Source: Diphasiastrum complanatum (Eukaryota; Streptophyta; Lycopodiopsida; Lycopodiales; Lycopodiaceae). Taken from it: a stretch of DNA of 64,000 nucleotides. Position 1 is the first letter of the stretch, and each line of letters begins with the position of its first letter. Below, in pieces: positions 21,880-33,071 of this stretch. The translations under genes were made by a program, and so were the position numbers. The notes beneath the pieces were generated by a model, which worked only from the letters and a program-made list of their open reading frames with translations, ran no database searches and was not told the DNA's origin. Location: assembly GCA_029204225.1 (NCBI GenBank), contig CM055096.1, forward strand, positions 60,364,457 to 60,428,456, in the 5' to 3' direction.

Positions 21880-22713
21880 ACCCTTGCATGACTAGCAGCA
21901 GCTCCAAGGTACTGTCCCAGACCTGCATAGAAGCTTGCGAGAGTTAGTTCCAAGCAGATTGTAAAAGTCAGAGAAAAATCATAAAAAAAATTCAAAAAAC
22001 CCATGAAAAAATCCAAAAAAAATTCAAATCTTCATAAGAGCTCTCACAGAGCCCTCTGAAGTTCCATCTCAGTGAGACCAGGACACAGAGAAGCTTGCGA
22101 GAGTTAGTTTGATGATTAAGTGTCTGTGCGAGAGTTCCCAATGAAAAAAAGACGGGAAAGTACCAGTGAACCCTTGCAGACAGTGAAATTTTCAGTTCCA
22201 GTGGTAAAGAACTCTCGCAGAGGATTCTGAAGTTCCATCTCAGTGAGACCAGGACACAGAAGGGCTTGCAAGAGTTAGTTTGATTCCAGTGAGCATAAAA
22301 TTGGATTCTGAAGTTCCATCTCAGTGAGACCAGGACACAGAAGGGCTTGCAAGAGGTAGTTTGATTCCAGTGCTAAAAAATCACTAAAAAGTGAAGATCT
22401 AGCAAATCCTTCCAGTAAGAACTCTCGTAGACCCTCTCAATTGATTTAGAATGTCAAATTACATCAGTGAGGAAGCCAACAAGAGTTAGTATGAAGATCT
22501 AGTGAAGATCAAACACAAAAAGTGATTTTGGACCCTCGTAGACTGTGAAATTCTCACCTCTTGCGAGAGTTAACTCTTGTAGAGAATTCTATAGTGAGAT
22601 CTGACCCAAATCCAGCTATTATGAAGCTTGCGAGAGTTACTTCCCAGATATCTGAAAGATATCAAATTTTTTTCCTGCAAAAATAGCTAAAGAACCCTCG
22701 CACAAGATAACTC
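21880..22713 (+). repeat. GCGAGAG / CTCTCGC motif array in the inner element leader
   Basis: The word TTGCGAGAGTTAG and its reverse complement AACTCTCGCA (or AACCCTCGC) recur about fifteen times between the primer site and gag. Examples are near 21934, 22096, 22123, 22210, 22262, 22345, 22420, 22530, 22562, 22627 and 22692. A longer unit (gaagttccatctcagtgag...gaccaggacacag plus the motif) occurs three times, at about 22059, 22229 and 22313. This is the counterpart of the GCGAAGG array at 1030-1835, with a changed word. Confidence 0.75.
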
Positions 22714-22929
22714 TTGCAAACCAGATTAGTGGAAAGATCTACATCAGATCCAGCTACTGTCAAAATCTCAGGTCAATCAGTGCAAGGAGTAAAAAGTTAT
22801 CAAGGAAAAACCACCGTAAAAGGCCTAAAATTCATTCCGGCCAATCAGATCGATCAGATCCTTGAAAATCCATACTGCATCCTATTGTATAAGCAAGATC
22901 CAATCACTTTGGAACCCACCATCGGATGA
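22714..22929 (+). CDS. Small ORF overlapping the gag start
   Basis: A 71-codon open frame whose stop overlaps the next start as ATGA at 22926. It lies directly upstream of gag. It could be the N-terminus of gag displaced by a frameshift, or a leader peptide; it has no recognisable domain. Confidence 0.35.
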   Translation: MQTRLVERSTSDPATVKISGQSVQGVKSYQGKTTVKGLKFIPANQIDQILENPYCILLYKQDPITLEPTIG

Positions 22930-24610
22930 ATCTGAGATCGGGACGATCAATAGCACGAAGGATAGCAAATCAAGCACCACACCTTCCTAGATTAGCAATT
23001 GTGCAACAAGAGGCAGAACCGAAATTAGCACCAATGGATCCAATGGGCAAACCCGTACCTGTCACACCCTTGCATGCAGTTCGGAGAGCACTACGTATGG
23101 AAATTCCAAAATACGATGGATCATCAGATCCCATCCGATTCCTCCAGATCTATGAGCAAGCTTGTGAAATTTACGGCGAACGGATACCTGCAGAAAAGCT
23201 GATGCTATTCCCTATGTCCTTACTTGCAGTGGCTCAAGATTGGTTTTTCAACCTGTCAGAGAAAGAGAAATCCACCTAGAAAGTGGTTAAAGCGGCTCTC
23301 ATTATGTGCTTTAAATCAAGAAAGTTCCTGGAAGCCCGTTTCTCCTGCTAAGCAAAGTCAAGATGGGAAAATGAGAACGGGTTCGAGACTATATTGAACG
23401 GGTCAAACATCTACGATCCAAGTGTAGTGCAGCCCTGACTCCCGATCATGCGGTGATCATGTGGTTCCTAGCCGGATTACCACGAAGCATCAGAAGAGAA
23501 CTGAAACGATGGGAGCAGTACGCTACTCTACAAGAAGTTATGCAAGATGCCATCAGGGAAAAGGATGAGGGATCTGACGATGAATATCCTTCCATCCACA
23601 CTCCTACTCCCTCGATCGCATCATCATCATCAAACGCATCCGCTCTATCCATAGAACTGTTGTTGGAGCAAATGACAAAATTACACAAACAACAGACGGA
23701 ACAACTTACGACGCAGTTTGACCAAAAACTAAAGGCCTTACAAGGAACTGTAGCAGTAACTCCACATCAACCGGAACCAACCCAGCTGCAGTATGGCACC
23801 AAGGTATGACGCACCCAATCAACCACAACGCATGGCCTTACCTGCTCCACCAGGGCTAGCCAATCAACAAGTGGCCCATATAAACCTGACAGCAGTAGAA
23901 CAAGAAATGCAACTGAGCAGCAACAGTGGTACGGACCAGATGAAACATTTATGGATTCTTCCATAAATGAATATGTTTCGGCCTATGCAGCTCAAACTCA
24001 ACGTCAAGGTGGAAGAAATTATGTCTGCTACGGGTGCGGCGAGGGACATAGAATTGCAGAATGTCCCTACAAAGGACGATATACAACCTCCTGTCGGGAT
24101 TGCGGTTATGGACACTATTTCAAGAATTGTCCATTTAAACCTGGAACCAATGCACCTCTTGACCTCATTGCCATACAGCAATCAGCAGTTCCAGCGGGGA
24201 TGCCATCAAAAGGTCGACACGAGCACGCTCCTGTGTTAGCTGTTACGTGAGCACAAAAGAGGAAGGAAGTGGCTCCCTCACCACCACCATCGGTCACTGA
24301 CGACCAACGCTCAACTTTAGCGCCATATTCAAATGTGAGGGAAGAGAGAAGACAGTACCAGAAAATAAGACACTGGGTACAAAAAGCACAAGAGGAGGAA
24401 AAAGAGCAAAAATAAAACAATCCCACAGAACCTCCAGTTGGCGTCGAACGGAAACCGCAAATGGGCTCACCACTGCGCACTGATCAAAATGATCGGTTGC
24501 ACCAACATGAACCACCTTTTCACATGGTGGAGCCTAAGGAACCACGCACTGAAAGGCTCACACTCTTGCTGTCAAGCCACGTTAGTTTACCCCTCGAAAT
24601 GATTTTTTGA
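22926..24610 (+). pseudogene. Inner element gag
   Basis: Starts MNLRSGRSIARR, a common gypsy gag opening. The capsid domain follows: YEQACEIYGERIPAEKLMLF (about 23151-23210), then, after a stop at 23277-23279, IERVKHLRSKC and PRSIRRELKRWEQYATLQEV (about 23479-23540). Two knuckles are seen: CYGCGEGHRIAECP (about 24028-24068) and CRDCGYGHYFKNCP (about 24093-24133). The tail to about 24610 matches the gag-pol linker of the element at 3440. A few stops and frame changes suggest it is recently dead or marginal. Confidence 0.88.
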
Positions 24611-24659
24611 GATCCCTTGGGAGATAGCTCTTGAAAATTGGACAGTCACCAGATCTGAC

Positions 24660-24985
24660 CTAGATACATCCATGAAAATCTTTGCGAGAGTTCTTGATGG
24701 AGGAATCATCATTTTTTAGTGTATGCGAGAGTTCCTAGAAGCAGAATTTTCAAAACCCTCACAGAGCATCAAGATCAACTTACCAACTCTCGCAAGGTGT
24801 TCAAATGGAATCAGAGCAGTGAAATTAGTCTGCCTACATGGTCTGATCTTGAAAATCCAATCACAGGAACAAGTTGTGCGAGAGATCACTTCCTGCGAGA
24901 ATTGAACCCTCGCAGATAACCTGAACCCTTGCAGAACCTACGCATAACAGTCAAATCACCTTCTGAACTCTCGCAAACTTCCCTG
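24660..24985 (+). repeat. Second GCGAGAG motif array
   Basis: Downstream of gag the GCGAGAGTT / AACTCTCGC word resumes. Copies lie near 24677, 24724, 24784, 24868, 24892, 24904 and 24963. It lies between gag and the accessory ORFs, so the motif is confined to non-coding parts of the element on both sides of gag. Confidence 0.7.
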
Positions 24986-25342
24986 AGGTCTTAGAATTTT
25001 GTGAAGAAGGTGCCTACCAAAATTTGGGTGGAACTGAACAAGGGAAAGTAAATTTCACCTGATACGCACTCTAAATTCTGCTATATAAGGGCTGAATTCG
25101 AGTCATTTATCACCTTTGCTAGCGAAGCTCTGCCGAAATTTTCACTAAAAATACCAAGTTTTCTATTTTCAACCAAACTTCCTACCAATTGTCATCTACT
25201 CATATCAAACACCGATCTGCGCTCTGAACTGCAATCATTGTCATCCAACACTCATTATTCTCAATTTTTTATTGTTTCCTTCTATTTTCCACTATTTTTT
25301 CTACTTTTCCGACTTTTTTGACCACTAATCATCATTTCTAAC

Positions 25343-26775
25343 ATGGCCTCCTCATCCTCTGAAGACCTTGGCGCCAAACAGGTGATCCAGCGCGACATCC
25401 CAAGGCCACGCAGATTTGGCCTCTACCTTCTGACACTTTGATCCAACCATGGCTGCAGACAGTCGGGCCCCTCCTTGAAGCAATGGGTTTTTACTCGGCG
25501 CTCTTCCATTTTGAGATTAACATGGGCCTCGGCCTTCACGCTTATGCCACCTGGGACGAGGACAAGGCTCGTTTCCACTTTCTGTACCAAGGTACCATGT
25601 ACAAGGTCAGGATTAATGCTGACTCGATGATCACCGTTGGCATTATGTCCGGTGATCGTCAACCCATCTCCCATCGCCACGCCAAAGCTCTGATCAAACC
25701 ATTTGTCACCCAAACCACACCCAAAATTCCCATCTAGACTAACAATGGTTATCTGATAGAAGCTATCATGAAACCCGTTATTCAGACAGTTGTGCATCTG
25801 TTGAATAACTTTCTGGTTATTTCAACATTTTGCAAGGACATAATCCAATCTACGCTGCTAAGTCAGATAGTGGAATCCTTTATGGAATTTCCTAACCCCT
25901 CCGTTGTGCCATACGACTGACATAGCTTCCTTATTCAAGAACTAACAAACTCCATCAAACCCAACAACCATGAGCGAATCGCAGCAGGCCCCCTGTTGTG
26001 TAACTTTGCCTATGCACTTCTCGAGACAGAAGTGCACGATTTCCAATGCTCATCCCTCCTGTCTACCCTTGTGCCACATATTAACCTTTACCCACCATCT
26101 CAAGCATCTACCTCATCCCAACTTGCAGTCATTAACACAACGGCCAGCAAACGAATGCGTGGCACTGCCTCTACATCCACATCTCCACATGTTACCCGAC
26201 GACGTGTCTCCACTGCCGCACTAACTACTCCATCAACCACTGCCACTTCGTCTTCTGTGCAACCCCCCACTCCAATTTCTGTTGTCGCTACCTCTCTTCC
26301 TATTCCATCCACATCTGTTTCTGTCTCCATCCTCATTTCTTCTGTTGATACCACTCCTACTTCTTTTCCAGTGTCCGCTGCTCCATCCATCACCATCGCA
26401 TCCTCCATTACTCCTACCACCACCGTTGCTCCTCTCACATTCAACCCTTCTGATTCGCAACTGTCCCCCGACACTCTGGCATGGATGCAAGTTATCAATT
26501 TTTCACCCCCACGCCAGACACTTTCTGCTCCATCCTCACCTTCTTCCATATTCCACACCACCCTTCAGTTCTCCACTGTTCCTCTCATCCTCTCGTTCGG
26601 ACAAACCGTCCTCGTCCCTGTTTTCACAATTGTTTCTCACACCCCACCCACTTCGCCAAAGATTGCCGAGGGCAGCCAACCGCTGCCTGATGACGCATTT
26701 GTACAAACAGTTTTTGTAGCATCACCAAATTGGGCTGACCCTACCGCCCCAGATGGCATCAGGATAAGACAATGA
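25343..26775 (+). pseudogene. Accessory ORF of the inner element, part 1 (unrecognised)
   Basis: Opens with MASSSSEDLGAKQVIQRDIP and changes frame near 25425. It continues as WLQTVGPLLEAMGFYSALFH and LYQGTMYKVRINADSMITVG (to 25737), then, after stops at 25736 and 25918, an open frame 25996-26775. Residues 35-240 of that last frame are a Ser/Thr/Pro-rich low-complexity linker. There are no zinc knuckles and no RT, RNase H, integrase or protease motifs. It occupies the place of pol. It may be a captured host sequence, an env-like or other additional ORF; I do not recognise it. Confidence 0.6.
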
Positions 26776-27379
26776 TGACAAAATTCCACAAGCAGTCGGG
26801 GCCGATACAACACAAGGCCCTTCCAGTGCCAGTGTACCAGCTGCTCCCATGGATCTAACGACGGCATATCAAACCCTCGTCTAGGCCAAGCAAGCCCTCA
26901 AGGCATGCCAAAAATACATGGAAACGAAGGCACGGCCCACCCTCGTGGTAATTCCACTACCACCTAATTTTGATGCTGCACAGGCTAGTACCAGCCAAGA
27001 TCAGAGCCAACAGGCAGCAAGGGAATTTCAACCAGATCAAGGGTCCGAAGGCCAGGACCAAGGGCAGATAGATGCGATCGTTGAGACGCACGACCAGAGC
27101 CAAGGCGCATCCACCAGCCAGGGCCAAGCAACATCATCCAGAGCGTCCCGAACGATATCTACCAGTCGGGCCTTCTGAAGACCGAAATCTGTGGAGGAGA
27201 ACATCAATGAATTTTTATCCAAATATCCCCACGAGTCATCAAGAGACGGCTGGCAGTTATCATTCTCAGCTCAGACCATCAAGGAAAAAGAACTGCAAGC
27301 CTTACTACCCTCCAACCACAACCGGAGTGGCGACAACAGTTATTTGAGAGAGACCCTGTGGCCATCAGGGCTTACGTGA
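26776..27379 (+). pseudogene. Accessory ORF of the inner element, part 2 (unrecognised)
   Basis: Continues in a shifted frame with three isolated TAG/TGA stops: two early ones (about 26773 and 26882), the latter at a likely Gln codon, and one at 27176. It shows MDLTTAYQTLV, then a Gln/Ser-rich tract with DQSQQAAREF and EGQDQGQ (about 26990-27130). VEENINEFLSKYPHESSRDG follows near 27191-27245. The composition is like a flexible, possibly disordered region followed by a folded part. No family is recognised. Confidence 0.5.
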
Positions 27380-27454
27380 CGAGTCCGCAACAATTACGGG
27401 TGAACGCGCATTTCTTGCCTTGTCCAAGAAGATCCAAATAGGCGGAATACGACA

Positions 27455-27935
27455 CTCCTCTAGACCAGATCACGCTCAACAATTTCAACTGGCCCATCAT
27501 CAAATCCGAATATGTGGACAACGGATGTAGACGCCAAAAGGGCTCTCTCCGCATTCGCTAGTCACTACATCAATTGCCCCGATCCCATAGTCCGCGCGAC
27601 AATCACTTATGCTCGGGACTTGGAATATTTAATGGGCATTGAAACAAAATGGGATGATTTCCTTCCCTCCATATTTTTTGATCCAAGTAAGGTGCTCGCT
27701 TCCGACAAAATCAAAGACCAGCTGCCAGTCGCTCGCGTATATTATCGAGCTGCATTCCTTGGAGATCCCTGGACGAAACGATTCCAAGCATGGGTGGATC
27801 AGGAATGGCTGATAGGAGTTCACAAGTCCTTCCACACGCCAAAGGACTCGAAGAAACTAGACCGTCTCAACTTCATGGAAGACGTTACAGGATATCTCAT
27901 CCACCAGAGGCGGTCCAAGAGAACGCTCTACTAAA
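27455..27935 (+). pseudogene. Accessory ORF of the inner element, part 3 (unrecognised)
   Basis: An open frame of 140 codons (27512-27934) with ATITYARDLEYLMGIETKWD, VARVYYRAAFLGDPWTKRFQ and FMEDVTGYLIHQRRSK. It is rich in aromatic residues and looks globular. It ends 47 bases before the 3' LTR. Preceding codons in another frame (LDQITLNNFNWPIIKSEYVD) suggest a frameshift near 27505. No family is recognised and no polypurine tract is obvious before the LTR. Confidence 0.55.
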
Positions 27936-27981
27936 CTGGTAGAGTGCTGAGGGACCGACACTACTTCAGGCCGTGGGTCCT

Positions 27982-28800
27982 GTTGGGGGTATTCCCAACA
28001 AAGTGTAAATAGATAAAATCCTCCAATAAAATGTGTTGCGAGGGCATGACATCCTGCGTGTATAAGCCCATGGCCCAATGAGCACGCAATTGAAGTTGTA
28101 AATAAAATAAACTTGACTTGGGCCTTGTAATTAAAATAAAACTAGAGGCCCAATGTCATTTTAAAACTTAGAGATCACTTTTTAGAGTTGGGTCCAAATT
28201 GGGACTCACATGAATCTTGTGATTTCTAATGTACTTTTTGTGGACCTTGGATCAAGTTGGGTCCAAGATGAATAGATAGGATCATTGTGAATATTAGCCA
28301 ATAAGATTGAGGGGCAAGGGCCTTCCCCATTTTATAAAAAGGCACCATTTGTACACTATTTCCATGCCTAATGAGAAGGAGGAAACTCTACCATTTTTGG
28401 AAGAGAAGCATCCTCATTTGCTATTCACTACTTGCTATTGCTCTTAGTTGTGTTTTCTCTTGCTTTCTATTTCCATGTTTATTGTTTGCCAATAGTGAAT
28501 GTTTTTCCATTAGCAAGCATAAGGAGCATTTGAGCTAACCTCCACCCTCACTCTCTTTCTCTCTCTTTCTCTTCTCTTCTCAATCTCTTCTTCTCCATTC
28601 CTTCCATTCAACCAAACTATGATGAATGATAGTGTAGAGGAGTAGAGTTAAAGAGGAGTAGTATAGTGGTGAGTAGAGTTAAGGGAGAAAGTAGGAAATT
28701 AACTAAAAGTAGCATCTATGCATAGTTAGGCACCTATCTAGTGATCTAACCTTTGTTGACAGGCGGAAGGGCTATACTACGAAAGATCTTCGACCCCACA
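27982..28800 (+). repeat. Inner element 3' LTR
   Basis: Starts TGTTGGGGGTATTCCCAAC and ends CCCCACA. It matches the 5' LTR over its whole length with about twenty substitutions or small indels by eye. Confidence 0.93.
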
Positions 28801-28805
28801 AGAAA
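28801..28805. repeat. Target site duplication, right copy (AGAAA)
   Basis: Exact copy of 20739-20743. Sequence to its right continues the outer gag in the same reading frame. Confidence 0.9.
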
Positions 28806-29600
28806 TTGCCTAGACAACAACTACCTCCACAACAACATGTTTGGCACTTCTAGGTCCAAGAGGATCTGCTCCACCCAACAGGCCAAACCAACAGAACCGA
28901 CTACAAGTTTAGGCCAATGTCGTGCAGAGTACCTCCTATGACACCCCAGCCTATGAGTCTACTTATGATGACGGCAATCCTAACTCATACGTAGATGAGG
29001 CCTTTGACTCTTATTCCAATGAGCAATATTATTTTGAGGAACAACCTATTCAAGTTTAGGAAAATGGTTATGCCATTTTCCCTTCAGCACTTCAGAAGCG
29101 GTGTTTTGTATGCAAAAAAACCACTCACTTTCAAAGTGAATGCAGACTTCGTTATGATTTTGTAGCTGAATGTACTGATTGTATCAAAAAGCATTGTTAT
29201 AAAGATTGCCCTAACCAAACCAAACCAAGAAGACAGTTCCATTATGTAGGGTATCTGAAGAGCTATTGCATGTTGTCACATGTGCACAACATCGGGTCTT
29301 AGATGAGAACAAGGTCCCATCACAACCACCTCTCCTGCTAATACTTCCATATTCCACAATCTTACCACCCTGACCCTGTAGAAGCTCAAAGGCAATATCA
29401 TGAGTTCCGAGATGAGTTTCATAGAGCTAAAGCTAGGATTTCTACTCCAGCATCCACCCAATTATGCAGGGGCAACCACCACGAGGAATAGAGGTCCTTT
29501 TCGTGCCCTTCTACACGGTCGTGAAGTTTTTCAAACCCCTGCGGGATGCCATACTGCAGAGCTCCTAGCAGCCTGATGTACAAGATGAGTCAAGGCACCC
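28806..29600 (+). pseudogene. Outer gypsy gag, 3' part
   Basis: Continuation of the gag broken at 20743. After a Gln/Pro-rich stretch it shows a zinc knuckle CFVCKKTTHFQSEC (about 29104-29145) and a second Cys/His box CTDCIKKHCYKDC (about 29173-29212). The tail near 29360-29460 (EAQRQYHEFRDEFHRAKARI) parallels the linker seen at 3440 and 24340. Several stops are present. Confidence 0.8.
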
Positions 29601-29613
29601 GAAAAACGCTGAA

Positions 29614-30190
29614 GTGGTTCATAATGTTGACATGAGCTTACTTCATATAGGTGTTGCTAAAGGTAACAATATTCCTTTATCAGTGCACTACAAATCTTAT
29701 TCATCCGTACAAGTCATTCTCGATAGTGGGTCTAGCATGAATATTATTGTCCTGTCCTTAGCAAAGGCATGGGGAATATCCACATTGGAAAACCCTAAGT
29801 ACAATTTATGTATGGCTGACCAATGAATGATGACACCCATCGGTCACATAAGCAATTTTTCTATTAAAATTGTCGGTCTGATTTTCACTATAGAGTGTGT
29901 AGTCCTATATTTACCTGATGAACTGCACACTTATCAATTCCTTATTGGAACACCTTGGTTAGAAATGGCCGATGTGATTCAAGATTGGAAGAAAAACAAA
30001 ATCGTTTTTGGCAACAGAGACATGAATCTCTGTTGATGCCACCGGAAAGATAAAGCCTGCACGCGTTGAAGATTATTGGTCTTCAACTATCTATGAGGAC
30101 CCCGATAGTATCGATTCCACCATAAAGGGTCATTACTGTGAAGGATTTCAAATCATTCAAGATCCAATCCATGTCCCTAATCTTTAGTTA
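29614..30190 (+). pseudogene. Outer gypsy protease
   Basis: Retropepsin-like segment with the active-site sequence VILDSGSSMNII (about 29712-29748) and FLIGTPWLEMADVIQDW (about 29941-29990), the second conserved hairpin of plant gypsy proteases. A tandem TGA at 29824-29829 and a stop at 30034 break it. No pol follows, because a minus-strand copia element begins shortly after. Confidence 0.82.
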
Positions 30191-30273
30191 CAATAAGGAG
30201 CAAACCACCAATCCTGCCAATGTAGAAAAATCAGCATCTACATACAAAATGAGATGCAAACTCTAAGAGATAC

Positions 30274-30906
30274 TGATCAAACATGAACCAAAATATAAAA
30301 TATAGTTTTTGTCCATACATTTACAGTACCCTACTGTATTTCACACGTGTGGAACCAAAAATAGCAATAAATGATCATTTTACACATAGAATTGCAAGAT
30401 AACATCATGAGAGTGCACCAATGAGTAGTAGAACCCAAAGAGAACCATGTATAATGATGAAATGAGAGAGAGAAGAGAGAAGACGTGTCTCTCCACGAGT
30501 TACATCCTTTTATAACAGGTCCAAACCCTATTTGGCCACTTGGCTTTTCCTCCAAAATGCTAACCCTACTATTTTTGGGTCTAGATTCAATGTACCCAAC
30601 TATTCAAATTTGAATCTCCTAAAACTCGCCTCCAAACTTTCCCACGCTTTCAAAAAGTGTTTATTCAAATGAAATTTAGACTAATGAACTATTTCTGGGT
30701 CTAGATTCAATGTACCCAACATTCAAATTTGAATCTCTCTCAAACTTTACTACCAACTTTCCTACACTTTAAGTGTTTATTGAATGTATTTTAAACTAAT
30801 ATAACCCCAAAAAGTTTATCTCTAAGTCTAAAATGAGTTTTGGTCTCATATTGACAATTTACCAAAATATGACTAAACTAGACTAAACTTGTTGAAATCT
30901 CTAACA
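30274..30906 (-). repeat. Copia 3' LTR with internal tandem repeat
   Basis: The right end is clear: on the minus strand TGTTAGAGATTTCAAC follows a polypurine tract. The left end near 30274 is an estimate. A TATA-like TTATAAAAGGATG lies on the minus strand near 30520. A unit starting tgggtctagattcaatgtac occurs twice (about 30576 and 30698, each about 120 bases). A CACACGTGTGG box lies near 30340. The matching 5' LTR is not found. Confidence 0.7.
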
Positions 30907-31579
30907 CTCCCTCTTCAACTAGTTTTGGCACTTTCTTGGAATCATCACAAAAGAATGTAGAAGAACCATCTCCTTCATGAATGCATCTAGCAACATCTTT
31001 TTCCATATGATCAAAGAAATCATTAGCAACAATTTTTTCCAAGGAAGAACCTTTACCTCCATTGATTAAGTTAGCTCTTTCCTCACCTTTTGTATGCTTG
31101 CAATTGCCATGAAGAACCATTGAAACACCATCATTATCCTCATGACTAGCCAAGTTATCACAAAGATGAACATCTCCAAGAAGCATATTAGATCTTGACC
31201 TAGATCTAGCATAAGTAAGCTTTTTAGACTTTGCATAAGATCCACCAATCTTATTGATGCTAAAAGGAAACTTTGGAAAGTTGAGACCAATCTCCTTTTC
31301 CATTCCATCCTTTTTGTTAGCCATAACAAAAGCATCAAGCTTGAAAAGTCTACCTTGTCTATTGCCCCTAGCAACCAAGATTTCTTCCTTTGTAATGAAA
31401 CAAGCATCACCACCAAACTTTACTATGTATCCTTTCTCTATCATTTGACCAACACTTAACAAATTCTTTGAAAGTGACGGAATGTAAAGAACATCATTAA
31501 GTCTTGATTTCCTATTAGTAGAATGACAAATAGGAATTGAGCCAATACCTTCAATCACACACTCACCACCATTGGCCAT
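30878..31579 (-). pseudogene. Copia protease/GAG-pre-integrase with novel C-terminal tail
   Basis: An uninterrupted 233-codon frame. The first part is the copia segment after the protease active site: ECVIEGIGSIPICH, LYIPSLSKNLLSVGQMIEKG and GRLFKLDAFV. Instead of the CxxC box, integrase and RT, it continues for about 150 residues of unrecognised sequence rich in Lys, Asp and His. It reads through the polypurine tract into the LTR before stopping at 30878. The absence of stops suggests recent constraint or youth. Confidence 0.75.
30907..30925 (-). promoter_or_regulatory. Polypurine tract of the gag-only copia element
   Basis: The minus strand reads GTTGAAGAGGGAG directly before the LTR start TGTTAGAG. 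Confidence 0.7.
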
Positions 31580-31845
31580 GTGAATGCTTTCTTGGCTCCA
31601 TCATAAGTGACCAAATAAGTAAAGAACTCCTTGTGACTAGTCATGTGTGAACTAGCTCCACTATCAATCCACCATGAATCTTTGTCAACTTCACTTGCTA
31701 TTAGACTTGAAGAACACATCAAAAGAGAATCACCACCACCTAGATCCTCATCATTAGTAATAAAATTGATTTGCTTGCTACCTTCATCTCTTTGCTTCTT
31801 CAAACATTCATTAGCAAAATGCCCTTGATTCCACAATAAAAGCAT
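31555..31845 (-). pseudogene. Copia zinc knuckle end and protease active site
   Basis: Shows GHFANEC-like remnants (NQGHFANECLKKQRDEGSKQ) and the protease active site WWIDSGASSHMTSHKEF (about 31673-31625). It overlaps the neighbouring frames at both ends, so frameshifts separate it from gag (near 31840) and from the next segment (near 31575). Confidence 0.85.
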
Positions 31846-32460
31846 TGTAACTTAGACTTATCTTTCTTTTTGCCAAAAGATGAAGTCTCACCTTGATCTT
31901 TTCCTTTTGACCACTTGCCTTTGTCTTTGCCCTTGAACTTGCCTTTGATGAACATAGCATCCTCTTCATATTGAGATGTCGATGTAGATCCACCTCTTGA
32001 TTGAAGCCTATACTCCTCATTCACCAAGATCTCTTGCAAATCCACAATACTTGGCAAAGACTTTTTAATAGCAAAACTTTGAACAAGATTAGCATGATCA
32101 TCCAACAAGCCATTAAGTATAACTTGAACAAGTTCTACCTCCTTAATGCTTTCATCAATACATGTTAACTCATCATCGAATGCTTTAACCCTCAAAACAA
32201 AAGCATGAGTACTCTCTTCCTTCTTTTGCAAACTTTGAAAGATTTGCCTCCTAAGAGTAAGTACTCTTGATGTAGACTTTTATTCATAAAGCTTCTTCAA
32301 AGCTTCCCAAGCCTCCAAAGATGATGTGCACTTACCAACTTCCTTGAGAAGTTCATTGGTAACATTCATCTTAATCATGTGTAGAGCTTTCTTTGCTCTC
32401 TTGTCATACCTCACTTGATCTTGAGGTCTTTGAGGTCTCTCCTCCACGCTTGCAACAATC
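31800..32460 (-). pseudogene. Copia gag capsid and knuckle
   Basis: UBN2-type gag. It shows LHMIKMNVTNELLKEVGKC and SLEAWEALKKLYE (about 32370-32283), with a stop there. It continues with HAFVLRVKAFDDELTCIDE, a basic linker GKFKGKDKGKWSKGKDQG and the first half of a knuckle, CFYCG (about 31850). The N-terminus merges into the TG/GA microsatellite at 32466, so the 5' end of the element is replaced or expanded away. Confidence 0.85.
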
Positions 32461-32464
32461 TCCA

Positions 32465-33071
<607 letters not shown>

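Larger units (their letters stand above)
20744..28800 (+). mobile_element. Complete non-autonomous gypsy-type LTR element with gag and accessory ORFs, no pol
   Basis: Two LTRs of 820 and 819 bases (20744-21563, 27982-28800) differ at about twenty positions by eye. They are flanked by the duplication AGAAA. The internal order is primer site, motif-rich leader, small upstream ORF, gag with zinc knuckles, second motif array, then about 2.6 kb of unrecognised coding-like sequence. No reverse transcriptase, RNase H or integrase motifs are found. Its gag is homologous to that of the element at 772-4840, which has a reverse transcriptase, so mobilisation in trans by such relatives is plausible. It inserted into the gag of the outer gypsy element. 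Confidence 0.92.

Noticed and set aside
26100-26561. 153-codon minus-strand open frame rich in Glu, Val and Gly
   Set aside because: Mirror of the Ser/Thr/Pro-rich accessory frame on the plus strand; low-complexity shadow.
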